This document shows, one piece after another, positions 16,291-24,298 of a stretch of 64,000 nt of DNA. The position numbers and the translations under genes were made by a program. The stretch's first letter is position 1. Every line of letters begins with the position of its first letter. This DNA is from Halomarina pelagica (GTDB taxonomy: Archaea; Halobacteriota; Halobacteria; Halobacteriales; Haloarculaceae). Below the pieces are notes generated by a model, which was not told the DNA's origin, did no database searches, and saw only the letters and a program-made list of their open reading frames with translations. Location: positions 2,728,001-2,792,000 of the forward strand of contig NZ_CP100454.1 of NCBI RefSeq assembly GCF_024228315.1, read 5' to 3'.

Positions 16291-16782
16291 ATGTTCGGAC
16301 TCGGCGAGGCGGAGATCGCGACCGTCGTCGCCGTCTCGGTCACGCTGAGCTTTCCCCTCTTCCTCTACGGCGCGTGGATCATGATCGACGCCGAGGCGGT
16401 GACGTGGGGCGTCCTCGTCCGCCACCTGAAGTTCATCCTCAGCGGCCTGACGCTGACGACGGTGCCGCTCCTCCTCTGGATGGCCCCGCGCTTTCTCGAT
16501 CAACTGAACGGCTTCGCGGCCCTCCACGCCTTCCTCGGCTTGCAGGCGTACGCGATGCTCGCCTTCGGCGGGACGGGCATCGTCCGGGTCTTCCGCGCGA
16601 AGTGGCGGCACAACCTCTATCACGACTACGACGAGGACGTCCTGCTCGACGAGATCGGCGACGAGAACATGCGCTTCTGGCGGCGACGCATCCGCATCGG
16701 CGTCTTCGGCTACGTGTTCTTCTGGCTGCTCGCCTACGTCGTCGGCATGGCGCGCTACGTCGTCAAGTACGGGATCGTCTAG
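16291..16782 (+). CDS. Membrane protein divergent from the bc cluster (DUF7321-type)
   Basis: A 163-residue protein with four helices (about 8-30, 44-63, 74-95 and 132-152) and a charged loop (KWRHNLYHDYDEDVLLDEIG). It starts at ATG 16291, diverging from the DUF7319-type gene across 119 bp. It ends at 16782, overlapping the end of nth by 4 bp. I remember it as DUF7321, linked to bc genes in haloarchaea. HNLYHDYD contains His residues, but no heme-binding pattern is certain. Confidence 0.75.
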   Translation: MFGLGEAEIATVVAVSVTLSFPLFLYGAWIMIDAEAVTWGVLVRHLKFILSGLTLTTVPLLLWMAPRFLDQLNGFAALHAFLGLQAYAMLAFGGTGIVRVFRAKWRHNLYHDYDEDVLLDEIGDENMRFWRRRIRIGVFGYVFFWLLAYVVGMARYVVKYGIV

Positions 16783-17465
16783 CCCCAGGGTTCGCCGCTC
16801 GCCAGGTCGACCTCGTGGTCGAGCTTCGAGGACGGACAGATCGTCTCGAGCACGCAGTCGGCGCAGTCGGGGTTCCGCGCGGTGCACGTCGCCCGCCCGT
16901 GGCTGATCATCAGGTGCGTGTACTGCTGCCAGTCCGCCTCGGGGACGACGGTCATGAGGTCGCGCTCGATCCGCTCGGGCGTCTCCTCCTCGGTGATGGC
17001 GAGGCGGCGCGAGAGCCGCCGGACGTGCGTGTCGACGACGATCCCCTCGACGGTGTCGTGGCCGTGCTGGAGGACGACGTTCGCCGTCTTCCGGCCCACG
17101 CCCTTCAGGTCCGTCAACTCCTCCATCGTGTCCGGGATCTCCCCGCCGTGCTCCTCGACGATGGTGTTCGCGGCGCTCTTGAGCCACGTGGCCTTGTTGT
17201 AGTGGTACGTGATCGAACTGATGTCCTCGTCCAGTTCGTCCACGTCGGCGTTCGCGTAGTCCTCGGGGGTGCGGTACTTCTCGAAGAGATCGGCCGTGAC
17301 CTGATTGACGCGCTCGTCGGTGCACTGCGCGGAGAGCACGACCGCGACGAGCAGTTCGAGGCGGTTCGAGAAGTCGAGCGAGATGGTGGAGTCGGGGTAC
17401 TCCTCGTACAGCCGCTCCAGTACCTCCTCGACCTGCTCCTCGCGCGTCGGCAGTGGTGAGCCCAT
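16779..17465 (-). CDS. nth: Endonuclease III (base-excision DNA glycosylase/AP lyase)
   Basis: A 228-residue HhH-GPD glycosylase that removes oxidised pyrimidines. The helix-hairpin-helix reads LKGVGRKTANVVL, including the catalytic Lys. The catalytic Asp is in VDTHVRRLSRRL. The C-terminal [4Fe-4S] loop is C-x6-C-x2-C-x5-C (CTARNPDCADCVLETICPS). N-terminal VVLSAQCTDERVNQVT is the usual DNA-damage pocket segment. Length is normal. It overlaps the convergent DUF7321-type gene by 4 bp. Confidence 0.96.
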   Translation of the reverse strand: MGSPLPTREEQVEEVLERLYEEYPDSTISLDFSNRLELLVAVVLSAQCTDERVNQVTADLFEKYRTPEDYANADVDELDEDISSITYHYNKATWLKSAANTIVEEHGGEIPDTMEELTDLKGVGRKTANVVLQHGHDTVEGIVVDTHVRRLSRRLAITEEETPERIERDLMTVVPEADWQQYTHLMISHGRATCTARNPDCADCVLETICPSSKLDHEVDLASGEPWG

Positions 17466-17568
17466 GGGTGATCCCCGGATGGGCGGAACTTCCCGGTGTC
17501 GCCTTCGATCTCCGGCCCGCGTTTCCCCCCGCCCGCATACTTATAGCATTTCGTGACTATCTCGCGGT

Positions 17569-18141
17569 ATGGCACCGTCGCTCCGTCCGCACGCGGTCGT
17601 CTCGCCGGAGTCGGGGACGGCGTGGCTCGCGATCTGGTTCTCGCTCCTGTACGCCGTCGTCGACCGCGCCGCCGGAGCCCTCGTTTACGCGATTCGCTCG
17701 TTCGTCCCGGGGCTGGACGCCGCCCACGTCTCGACGGCGCTCGCCGGACTGCTCTGGGGCGCGCTCCTGACCGTCGTCGGCGTCGAGATCGTCCGGCAGT
17801 ACCGCGCCAACCCGCGGGCCTTCGGCGATCGCGACGTCCTCCGGGCGTTCCTCGACGGACACCGCCCCGACCGGGAGCGGCACGTCGCAGCGCTCACCGC
17901 CGCGCTCGTCGGCGGGGCCGTCGTCGCCGTCGCGCGCGATCCCTTCTTCGCCGCGCTCGACGGGGCGAGCCGCGTGCTCGTCGCGCTCGTCGAGACCGGG
18001 ACGCTCGCGTCGTTCTCGCGGACGAGCCTCGTCGGCGGGGGAATCTTCCTCTGCGGGTTCGCGCTGTTCGCCTACGGCGTGGATCGCTTGCTCACGGGCG
18101 CGCACCGGGAACTGCTGTTTCTGTATCACAGCCGGCGGTAG
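17569..18141 (+). CDS. Unrecognised four-helix membrane protein
   Basis: A 190-residue protein with hydrophobic segments at about 17-38, 57-74, 104-121 and 149-170 and a short polar C-terminus (YHSRR). A TATA box ACTTATAG at 17539-17546 sits 23-30 nt before ATG 17569, so the transcript is probably leaderless and the start is secure. I do not recognise the family. It is monocistronic, diverging from nth and converging on the phosphotransferase. Confidence 0.65.
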   Translation: MAPSLRPHAVVSPESGTAWLAIWFSLLYAVVDRAAGALVYAIRSFVPGLDAAHVSTALAGLLWGALLTVVGVEIVRQYRANPRAFGDRDVLRAFLDGHRPDRERHVAALTAALVGGAVVAVARDPFFAALDGASRVLVALVETGTLASFSRTSLVGGGIFLCGFALFAYGVDRLLTGAHRELLFLYHSRR

Positions 18142-18154
18142 GACTCACGTCGAG

Positions 18155-19216
18155 TCAGGCGAGGAGGCCCCGCACGTCTCCCCTGATGCGGTCCACCACG
18201 GCCGGTTCGGTTCCGTCGGGTACCGTCAGGTGGTGAAAATCGTTCATGATTCGGACCATCGCCAGCGCCTCGTAGAGCGGTTCGGGCATCGAGAGCGTCT
18301 CGGCGCGGTCCGGTGCCGTCGCTCGATAGCCCGAGAGCATCGCGTCTCGTACGAGCGGTCGGCGGTCCGGGACGTCGGGGAGGCCGGCCAGGAAGGCCCC
18401 GCTGAGGAGGTAGACGGCGAACTCGACGTCGAACGCCGCCGGCACGGCGAGCGTGTATCCCCAGTCGAGCATCCCCGTGATCTCCCCCGTTTCGGGCTCG
18501 ACGAGGAGGTTGTGGAGCCCGTGATCGTTGCGCCCCAGGACGGGATCGAACGGCCCCTCCAACTCACCGATACCCGCCGCGAACCACTGACTCAGTTCGT
18601 CCGTCAGATCCGAAAACCGGGAGTCTGCGTGCCGGTCGAGTTCCCGGCCGACGCGGTCGCGCAGGTAGGTCGGCCAGTCCTCGCGCGGGTCCCCGACCGT
18701 CAGCTCTGCCGGATCGTCGCTTGGCCGCCCGCCGGTCAGTTCGGGGCCGTCGTGGCGGACGTGGCCGAAGCGATCGACCGCCGGAACCGAGTGCAACTCG
18801 GCCAGGTGCTCGCCCGTCTCCCGGGCGAGTCGCCGAAGCACACCGTCGTCGAACCGGGAGACGCACTCGTACGGGAGTTCCTCGCCGGGAAGCGCACGCA
18901 TGAGGTAGAACGGCGTCGGGAGGGTTCCGTGACCGTCGACGACGCCGAACACGTCCGGAACCGGAATCGACGTGTGGGCGGCGAGGATCGCCTGGATTCG
19001 AGCCTCGGTCGGAATGCCCCAGGGCCGTCCGTCGGGTGACGCCTTCAGATATCGTTCCCGTGCGGCGTCGCTGCCGGAAGCGACGATCCGATAGACTGAA
19101 CAGAAGCCCCGTTCGGCCGCGTCGATCTCGCGAGGTTCCAGGGTCGGCTCGATCGACCGAACCATCTCCTCCACGGTCGACTCGGGAATCTCCCGAGCCT
19201 CGGGGATGTCGTCCAC
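18155..19216 (-). CDS. Aminoglycoside-phosphotransferase (APH)-family protein
   Basis: A 353-residue small-molecule kinase fold. The catalytic loop reads GRNDHGLHNLLV (Asp, four residues, Asn) and the metal-binding motif is GMLDWGYT. The first His of the usual HxDxxxxN motif is Arg here. N-terminal IDAAERGFCSVYRIV and RYLKASP (Lys near residue 57) fit the nucleotide-binding lobe, and FYLMRALPGEELP the hinge. Substrates of haloarchaeal members are unknown. Resistance should not be assumed. GC in third positions is slightly lower than in neighbours. Confidence 0.8.
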   Translation of the reverse strand: MDDIPEAREIPESTVEEMVRSIEPTLEPREIDAAERGFCSVYRIVASGSDAARERYLKASPDGRPWGIPTEARIQAILAAHTSIPVPDVFGVVDGHGTLPTPFYLMRALPGEELPYECVSRFDDGVLRRLARETGEHLAELHSVPAVDRFGHVRHDGPELTGGRPSDDPAELTVGDPREDWPTYLRDRVGRELDRHADSRFSDLTDELSQWFAAGIGELEGPFDPVLGRNDHGLHNLLVEPETGEITGMLDWGYTLAVPAAFDVEFAVYLLSGAFLAGLPDVPDRRPLVRDAMLSGYRATAPDRAETLSMPEPLYEALAMVRIMNDFHHLTVPDGTEPAVVDRIRGDVRGLLA

Positions 19217-19382
19217 GACCCGCGTTCCGGGGCGTTCCGTAGAACCCTTTCGGTGCCGTGTCAGCGTCTCCCATGCCGTCGGCGTCAGCAGGGACGGAGC
19301 GTAATGGGAGGTGGTCGAACCCGCTCTCGACAGAGACGTCGACCCGGACTGGATCAGGTCGTCGTCGGACGACCGAGCGCCC

Positions 19383-20525
19383 CTACAGCCCGAGTTCGCG
19401 CCCGAGCACGAGCCGCTGGATCTCGCTGGTCCCCTCGCCGATCTCCATGAGCTTCGCGTCGCGGTAGAACCGCTGGGGCGCGAAGTCGGTCGTGTAGCCG
19501 TAGCCGCCGAGCACCTGCACGGCGTCCTCGGCGACCTCGCGGGCCGCCACGCTGGCGTCGTACTTCGCCAGCGCGGACGCGCGGGTGACGTCCTCGCCCT
19601 CGTCGTACAGGACGGCCGCCTTGTGCGTCAGCAGGCGGGCGCGCTCGATCTTCCGGTCCATCTCGACGAGCATGTCGCGGACGGCGTCGAACTGCCCGAT
19701 GGGCCTGCCGAACTGCTCGCGCTCCTTGGCGTAGTCGAGGGCGGCCTCGAACGCGCCCTGGGCCAGGCCGGTCGAGAGCGCCGCGATGGAGATACGCCCG
19801 CCGTCGAGCGTCTTCATCGTCTGCTCCCACCCCTCGCCCTCCTCGCCGAGCAGGCGCTCGGCGGGGACCCGGCAGTCCGTGAACTTGATCTCGCAGGTCG
19901 GCGAGGCGTTGAGCCCCATCTTCTCCCACTCGGTGACGACTTCGAACCCGTCGTCGTTGCGGGGGTCGACGACGAACGTCGAGATGCCGTCGTAGCCCGC
20001 CTCGGGGTCGGTGACGGCCTTCACGAGGATCGACCCGGCGACGCTCGCGTTCGTGATGAACTGTTTCGTCCCGTCGATGACGTACTCGTCGCCCTCGCGC
20101 GTCGCCGTCGTGTCCATGTCGCTCGCGTCGGACCCGGAGCCGGGTTCGGTGAGCGCCCACGCGCCGACGTACTCGCCGGTCGCGAGCGGGGTGAGCCAGC
20201 GCTCCTTCTGCTCGTCGGTGCCGAACAGTTCGATCGGCTTGCTGGCGAGGCTCGTGTGCGCGGCGTAGGAGAGGCCGACGGAGCCGGAGACGCGCCCGAG
20301 TTCCTCGGTGACGAGCGCGTACGTGAGCTGATCGCCGCCGAGGCCGCCGTACTCCTCGGAGATAGGGACGCCCATCACGTCGAGGTCCGCCAGCGCCCCG
20401 AAGATCTCCTCGGGGAATCGGTGCTCCTCCTCGAGTTCCCACGCGATGGGCTCGATCTCCTCCTCGCAGAACTCGCGCACCGTGTCGCGGATCATCCGGT
20501 GCTCGGCGGGCAAGCTGAAATCCAT
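19383..20525 (-). CDS. Acyl-CoA dehydrogenase
   Basis: A 380-residue FAD flavoprotein that desaturates acyl-CoA at C2-C3. It begins MDFSLPAEHRMIRDTVREF and contains AWALTEPGSGSDASDM (FAD-binding signature), YVIDGTKQFITNA, and near the C-terminus QVLGGYGYTTDFAPQRFYRD. GTSEIQRLVLGREL closes it, and the catalytic base is expected in the preceding helix. Length is normal. It is isolated from the beta-oxidation cluster at 59-63 kb, which has a second acyl-CoA dehydrogenase. Confidence 0.93.
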   Translation of the reverse strand: MDFSLPAEHRMIRDTVREFCEEEIEPIAWELEEEHRFPEEIFGALADLDVMGVPISEEYGGLGGDQLTYALVTEELGRVSGSVGLSYAAHTSLASKPIELFGTDEQKERWLTPLATGEYVGAWALTEPGSGSDASDMDTTATREGDEYVIDGTKQFITNASVAGSILVKAVTDPEAGYDGISTFVVDPRNDDGFEVVTEWEKMGLNASPTCEIKFTDCRVPAERLLGEEGEGWEQTMKTLDGGRISIAALSTGLAQGAFEAALDYAKEREQFGRPIGQFDAVRDMLVEMDRKIERARLLTHKAAVLYDEGEDVTRASALAKYDASVAAREVAEDAVQVLGGYGYTTDFAPQRFYRDAKLMEIGEGTSEIQRLVLGRELGL

Positions 20526-20664
20526 GCACCGAGTCGCGGGGGAACGCTGATAAACGCTCCGGCAAGTGTTGCCCGCCGCCGAACCGACCGTAGCGAGGGG
20601 ACGGATAGCTGGTCGGGACGGTTCCGGGCGGTCCCGAGGTCGGCACCGCCAGGGTCCGACCGCG

Positions 20665-22323
20665 CTAGAAGTACCGACCCAGGTTGCCGAGATCGATCCC
20701 GAGGATGTCCTCGAGCAGTTCGATCAGTCCCTGGGGGGGTTCCGGGTACTCCGGCCGGTCGGGACGCCTCGTCTCCCCGGGCGTCCCGCCGTCGGGGGTT
20801 CCGGAACCGCCCGAACCGTCGGAGCCGTTCGAGCCGTTCGACCCGTTCGATCCGCCAGCACCGCCCGACCCGCCGGAGCCACCCGAGCCGGCAGAGCCGT
20901 CCGAGTTACCCGAACCGTCGGTACCGTTCGATCCGCCGGAGCCGTCGCTACCGCCGGACCCACCGGCCCCGTCGGAGCCGCCGGAGCCGCCGGACTCCCC
21001 CGAACCGTCGGATCCATTCGAGTCGCCGCCGTCGGAGCCGGAGCCACCGCCGGATCCATCCGAGCCGCCCGTGGGCTGGTCGATCGCGAAGAGGTTACCG
21101 TGGCTGAAGGTCGTCCAGCCGAGGAGGCGCTCGTCGCGGACGGGTCGACCCTTCGAGTTGATGGCGTCCTGGTGCTGCTGGACGTAGGTCGGCTCGTTCT
21201 TGATCTCGCTGCCGCGCGACGTGATCACGTCCAGGTAGCCATCCTCCTGCCAGCGCGAGTAGGCGAGTTCGTACGCCGACGCTCCCTCCTCGCGCTCGCG
21301 GGCGGAGAAGCCCCGAGCTTCGCCGTACTTCTCGTCGAAGCGGTCGGGGTTGAGGACGTACTCGACGTACCCGTCGAACATGAGTTTGATCGCGGAGCCA
21401 CCGTACTTCTCGTAGCTGTAGAGGTCCTGGCCGTAGTGGCGACCCAGTTCCGCCATCGTGACGTACGCCTTCAGCGCGTACATCGAGTAGCTGAGTCCCT
21501 CCGACCGCTCGATCTCGTTGGCGAGGAGGCCGTCCCGACGGAGTTGCCCGAAGGCGTGCTGCCGGACCCGGTCGAACGAGGCGCGTAGCTGACCGGAGTC
21601 GCCGACGTACGCCGCCCCCGCCGCGTGGCAGACCTCCCGCCAGACGTAGATGTTCTGGATCCAGTCGGGCACGCCCGTCGGGAGCGTCTCGAGGAACGTC
21701 GCGGTCCACTGTTCGAGGTCGGCCTGCGATCCCACGCCGTCGCGGTCCCAGGCGGGGTGGTCGCGGACGAGTTCCGCGCCGTACCACATCTTCGGGATGG
21801 TGATGTAGAGTTCGATCCCGTCGGTCACCTTCGGGCGCATCCGGGTGGCGGGGTCGAGGAACCAGTGATCCAGGAACTCGACTGCCTTCTCCGCGTACCG
21901 GTCTTCGCCGGTGAACTGGTAGGCGAGTCCGAGATCACGGATCCGGTCGCCCATCTCGATGGCGGCCGTGTAGTCCCCCCGCGTCCCCGACCCCGGCCCG
22001 CCGGTGTCGAAGGTGTGACCGTCACCGTTGTCGGTGACGCTGCGGGGGTCGGCCTCGAGCGAGGCGTTCGCGTCCGCGATGAACTCCTCGTACGCGCTCG
22101 CCCACGGCTCTTCACCCGCCTCCACCTGCCGTTTCACCCCGGCCAGTTCGTCCAGGTGCACGAACAGCGCCGGTCGACTCTCGCCCGTCGGGAGGGACGC
22201 GTCGGACGGTTCGGCGGTGGCGACCGCCGATGCGCCGAGGCTCGTACCCGCCGCCGCGACGGCCGCGAACTTGAGATACTGACGTCTGCTGCACGAGGAA
22301 CGCGCTTCTTCGAGTTCTTCCAT
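20665..22323 (-). CDS. Alginate-lyase-family secreted protein with Gly/Ser linker
   Basis: A 552-residue Tat-exported protein with a signal around CSRRQYLKFAAVAAAGTS. The core (about 50-410) resembles the alginate lyase superfamily (PL5-like alpha/alpha toroid): LGLAYQFTGEDRYAEKAVEF, then WIQNIYVWREVCHAAGAAY, and IERSEGLSYSMYALKAY with a candidate Arg-Tyr pair. Where PL5 has Asn-Asn-His, this has Gln-Asn-Ile-Tyr, so activity is uncertain. Residues 418-507 are a low-complexity Gly/Ser/Asn/Asp linker, followed by a 45-residue tail ending DLGNLGRYF. Upstream DNA (22340-22430) is AT-rich with TATA-like ATTATAACAAC. Possibly acquired by transfer. Confidence 0.75.
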   Translation of the reverse strand: MEELEEARSSCSRRQYLKFAAVAAAGTSLGASAVATAEPSDASLPTGESRPALFVHLDELAGVKRQVEAGEEPWASAYEEFIADANASLEADPRSVTDNGDGHTFDTGGPGSGTRGDYTAAIEMGDRIRDLGLAYQFTGEDRYAEKAVEFLDHWFLDPATRMRPKVTDGIELYITIPKMWYGAELVRDHPAWDRDGVGSQADLEQWTATFLETLPTGVPDWIQNIYVWREVCHAAGAAYVGDSGQLRASFDRVRQHAFGQLRRDGLLANEIERSEGLSYSMYALKAYVTMAELGRHYGQDLYSYEKYGGSAIKLMFDGYVEYVLNPDRFDEKYGEARGFSAREREEGASAYELAYSRWQEDGYLDVITSRGSEIKNEPTYVQQHQDAINSKGRPVRDERLLGWTTFSHGNLFAIDQPTGGSDGSGGGSGSDGGDSNGSDGSGESGGSGGSDGAGGSGGSDGSGGSNGTDGSGNSDGSAGSGGSGGSGGAGGSNGSNGSNGSDGSGGSGTPDGGTPGETRRPDRPEYPEPPQGLIELLEDILGIDLGNLGRYF

Positions 22324-22555
22324 GCTCGACAACCCCCTCAATGTCTCCCCATGTATTTCTTTCGCAGGTTAATGTGTTGTTATAATTTTAATCTGCCTAT
22401 AATTGAATTTCTGTAAAGTTATTGCCCCCTTTCGAACGGTTTTCGTCGACGGATCGTACCGGCGTCGTGACACTCGGCGGAGGGAGCCTCGTCTATCGGT
22501 TTAGGGCGGGACTGTAGGGGACAACACTCATACGTGGCGCTCGTCTCGTATTCCC

Positions 22556-23362
22556 ATGGCCTTCCGTCGGTTGTTGAAGGGGAACATCGAGTGGGAGCGC
22601 CTGGAGGGCGTGATGGTGGAGGTGGCGCGCCGGTACGGGCGGGAGGAGGCCCGGGTGGAGTTTCTCGACGCGGACAACTGGCTCTCGACGCCGTGCGTGG
22701 TCGAGGACCGGTGGTTCGTGAAGGTCATCTCCCGACAGCACTCGCTCCTGCACGCGATCCTCACGACGGGGCGGAACCTCGGCGCGTTCTCGAGCGGGCA
22801 GGAGGGGTTCTTCGAACACGTGGGCGATCCGGTGGAGATGGCCGAACTCGAACTGGACGCGACCCGGCGGATGCGCGAGCTGGGGGTGAACGTCCCCGAA
22901 CCGATCGAGGCGTTCGAACACGACGGTCTCGGCGTGCTCGTCGTGGAGTACCTGCCCGAGTTCAGGACGTTCGACGGGCTCGACGCCGCGGACGTGATCC
23001 GCTACGCGCCCGACCTCTTCGAGTCGCTCGCGCACATTCACGACGCCGGACTCGCCCACGGCGACCTCCGCGCGGAGAACGTCCTCGTCGCCCACGGCCG
23101 CCTGTACCTCATCGACGCCACCAGCGTCCGCGAGGGCGCGATCGAACAGGCCCGCGCGTACGACGTGGCCTGCGCGCTCGCCGCGCTCGCGCCGCTCGTC
23201 GGGGGCCGCGCCGCGGTGGACGCCGCGCGCGAACACTACCCGATGGACGTGCTCCTGGCCGCCCGCGACTTCCTCGACTTCGTCAACATGCGCCCGGACC
23301 ACGACTTCGACGCCGCGAACGTGAAGGGCGAGATCGAGAAGGACGCGAGCAGCGACGCCTAG
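22556..23362 (+). CDS. RIO/Bud32-like protein kinase
   Basis: A 268-residue atypical kinase. The catalytic loop AHGDLRAENVLV (about 168-179) and metal-binding LIDATSV, with Asp-Ala-Thr in place of DFG, follow the RIO/piD261 pattern. RWFVKVIS near residue 50 provides the ATP-binding Lys. FRTFDGLDAAD and ARAYDVACALAALAP are further lobes. Archaeal RIO kinases act in ribosome maturation, while Bud32 works with Kae1. This protein is neither canonical Rio1 nor Bud32 by eye. It starts at ATG 22556 after an AT-rich gap and overlaps the next, convergent gene by 4 bp. Confidence 0.75.
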   Translation: MAFRRLLKGNIEWERLEGVMVEVARRYGREEARVEFLDADNWLSTPCVVEDRWFVKVISRQHSLLHAILTTGRNLGAFSSGQEGFFEHVGDPVEMAELELDATRRMRELGVNVPEPIEAFEHDGLGVLVVEYLPEFRTFDGLDAADVIRYAPDLFESLAHIHDAGLAHGDLRAENVLVAHGRLYLIDATSVREGAIEQARAYDVACALAALAPLVGGRAAVDAAREHYPMDVLLAARDFLDFVNMRPDHDFDAANVKGEIEKDASSDA

Positions 23363-23703
23363 ATGCCGACGGAGAGGAGGAACGGGGTCGACCCGAGCCA
23401 GAACAGCGCGAACGCGAGCGCCGCGACGACGAGCGCGTACTGGTACGGCACGTCGCGCTCGATGCGGGCGTAGAGCGCGAGACCGACGAGCGCGGCGCTC
23501 ACGCCGCCGACGAGCGCGAGCGCGAGCCCGCCGAGTATCCAGGCGAACGTGTTGTCCGGATCGCCGGGGGTCGCGCGCTCGCGCACGCGAAGTAACCAGA
23601 ACACGAGGAGACCGACGGCCGTGACGAACACGAGGGCGAAGTAGCCGAGCGTTACGGCACCCCCGAGCGTCTGGAGGGGGTGAAGGAAGCGAAGGGGACC
23701 CAT
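23359..23703 (-). CDS. Unrecognised three-helix membrane protein
   Basis: A 114-residue protein with hydrophobic segments at about 18-38 (LGYFALVFVTAVGLLVFWLL), 56-77 and 88-110, and a polar loop RVRERATPGDPDN. Its stop overlaps the end of the RIO-like kinase gene by 4 bp in convergent orientation. I do not recognise the family. Confidence 0.6.
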   Translation of the reverse strand: MGPLRFLHPLQTLGGAVTLGYFALVFVTAVGLLVFWLLRVRERATPGDPDNTFAWILGGLALALVGGVSAALVGLALYARIERDVPYQYALVVAALAFALFWLGSTPFLLSVGI

Positions 23704-23749
23704 ACGTACCGTCTGCGGAGACGACCGGATAACCGTTCCGGAGGGGTCC

Positions 23750-24172
23750 TCACTCGGTGATCTCGATGCGGACCGGCTCGGAGTCGTCCCCGTCGTCCCG
23801 GTGCTCGCGCCCGAGGTGTCGCTCGACGAGGCGGACGTTTCTGACGTTCGCCTTGAACACCGCGTCGAAGATCGCCCCGACGATCGGGACGGACCCCACC
23901 ACGGCGTCCGCGGCCACGTTCGTCAGCATCCGCACGATCGTCGAGTACGGGACCCCGAGGTTGGCCGCCTCGTAGACGATGTACAGCGAGAGGCCCGTGC
24001 CGATGAGGTCGCCCGCGTTGCCGGGCGCGAGGCTCAGGATCGGATCGATGCCGAAGCGGAAGTCCGTCCCGGGGAGGCGAAACCCGTCGTCGAGCAGGTG
24101 CGCGACCGCGCGCATCCGTCGAAGCGCCGCCTCGTCGTTCGGAAGGTCGATGTCGGCGTTCACACCGTTCAT
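23750..24172 (-). CDS. DUF4112 domain protein
   Basis: A 140-residue membrane-associated protein. ATG 24172 (MNGVNADIDLP) is chosen over long upstream GTG extensions that read into the promoter of the aldehyde dehydrogenase. The sequence AHLLDDGFRLPGTDFRFGIDPILSLAPG followed by a hydrophobic stretch (split here: DLIGTGLSLYIVYEA) and VPIVGAIFDAVFKANVRN is the DUF4112 pattern. Function is unknown. It diverges from the aldehyde dehydrogenase gene over 126 bp. Confidence 0.85.
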   Translation of the reverse strand: MNGVNADIDLPNDEAALRRMRAVAHLLDDGFRLPGTDFRFGIDPILSLAPGNAGDLIGTGLSLYIVYEAANLGVPYSTIVRMLTNVAADAVVGSVPIVGAIFDAVFKANVRNVRLVERHLGREHRDDGDDSEPVRIEITE

Positions 24173-24298
24173 ACTGCCCCCAGGGTGCGCGGCGGCTTGA
24201 GGGTACGTATATGTTCGATCGGAGAACGGTCTCGGCGGGTCGCGCACCCGGAAACACGGTGAGTTTTTACCGCCCTCTCGCGCAATTCTTACCACGTC

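Noticed and set aside
18155-19216. An antibiotic-resistance gene (APH family)
   Set aside because: The fold is common in haloarchaea for unknown small molecules. No mobile context is present, and the catalytic His is Arg.
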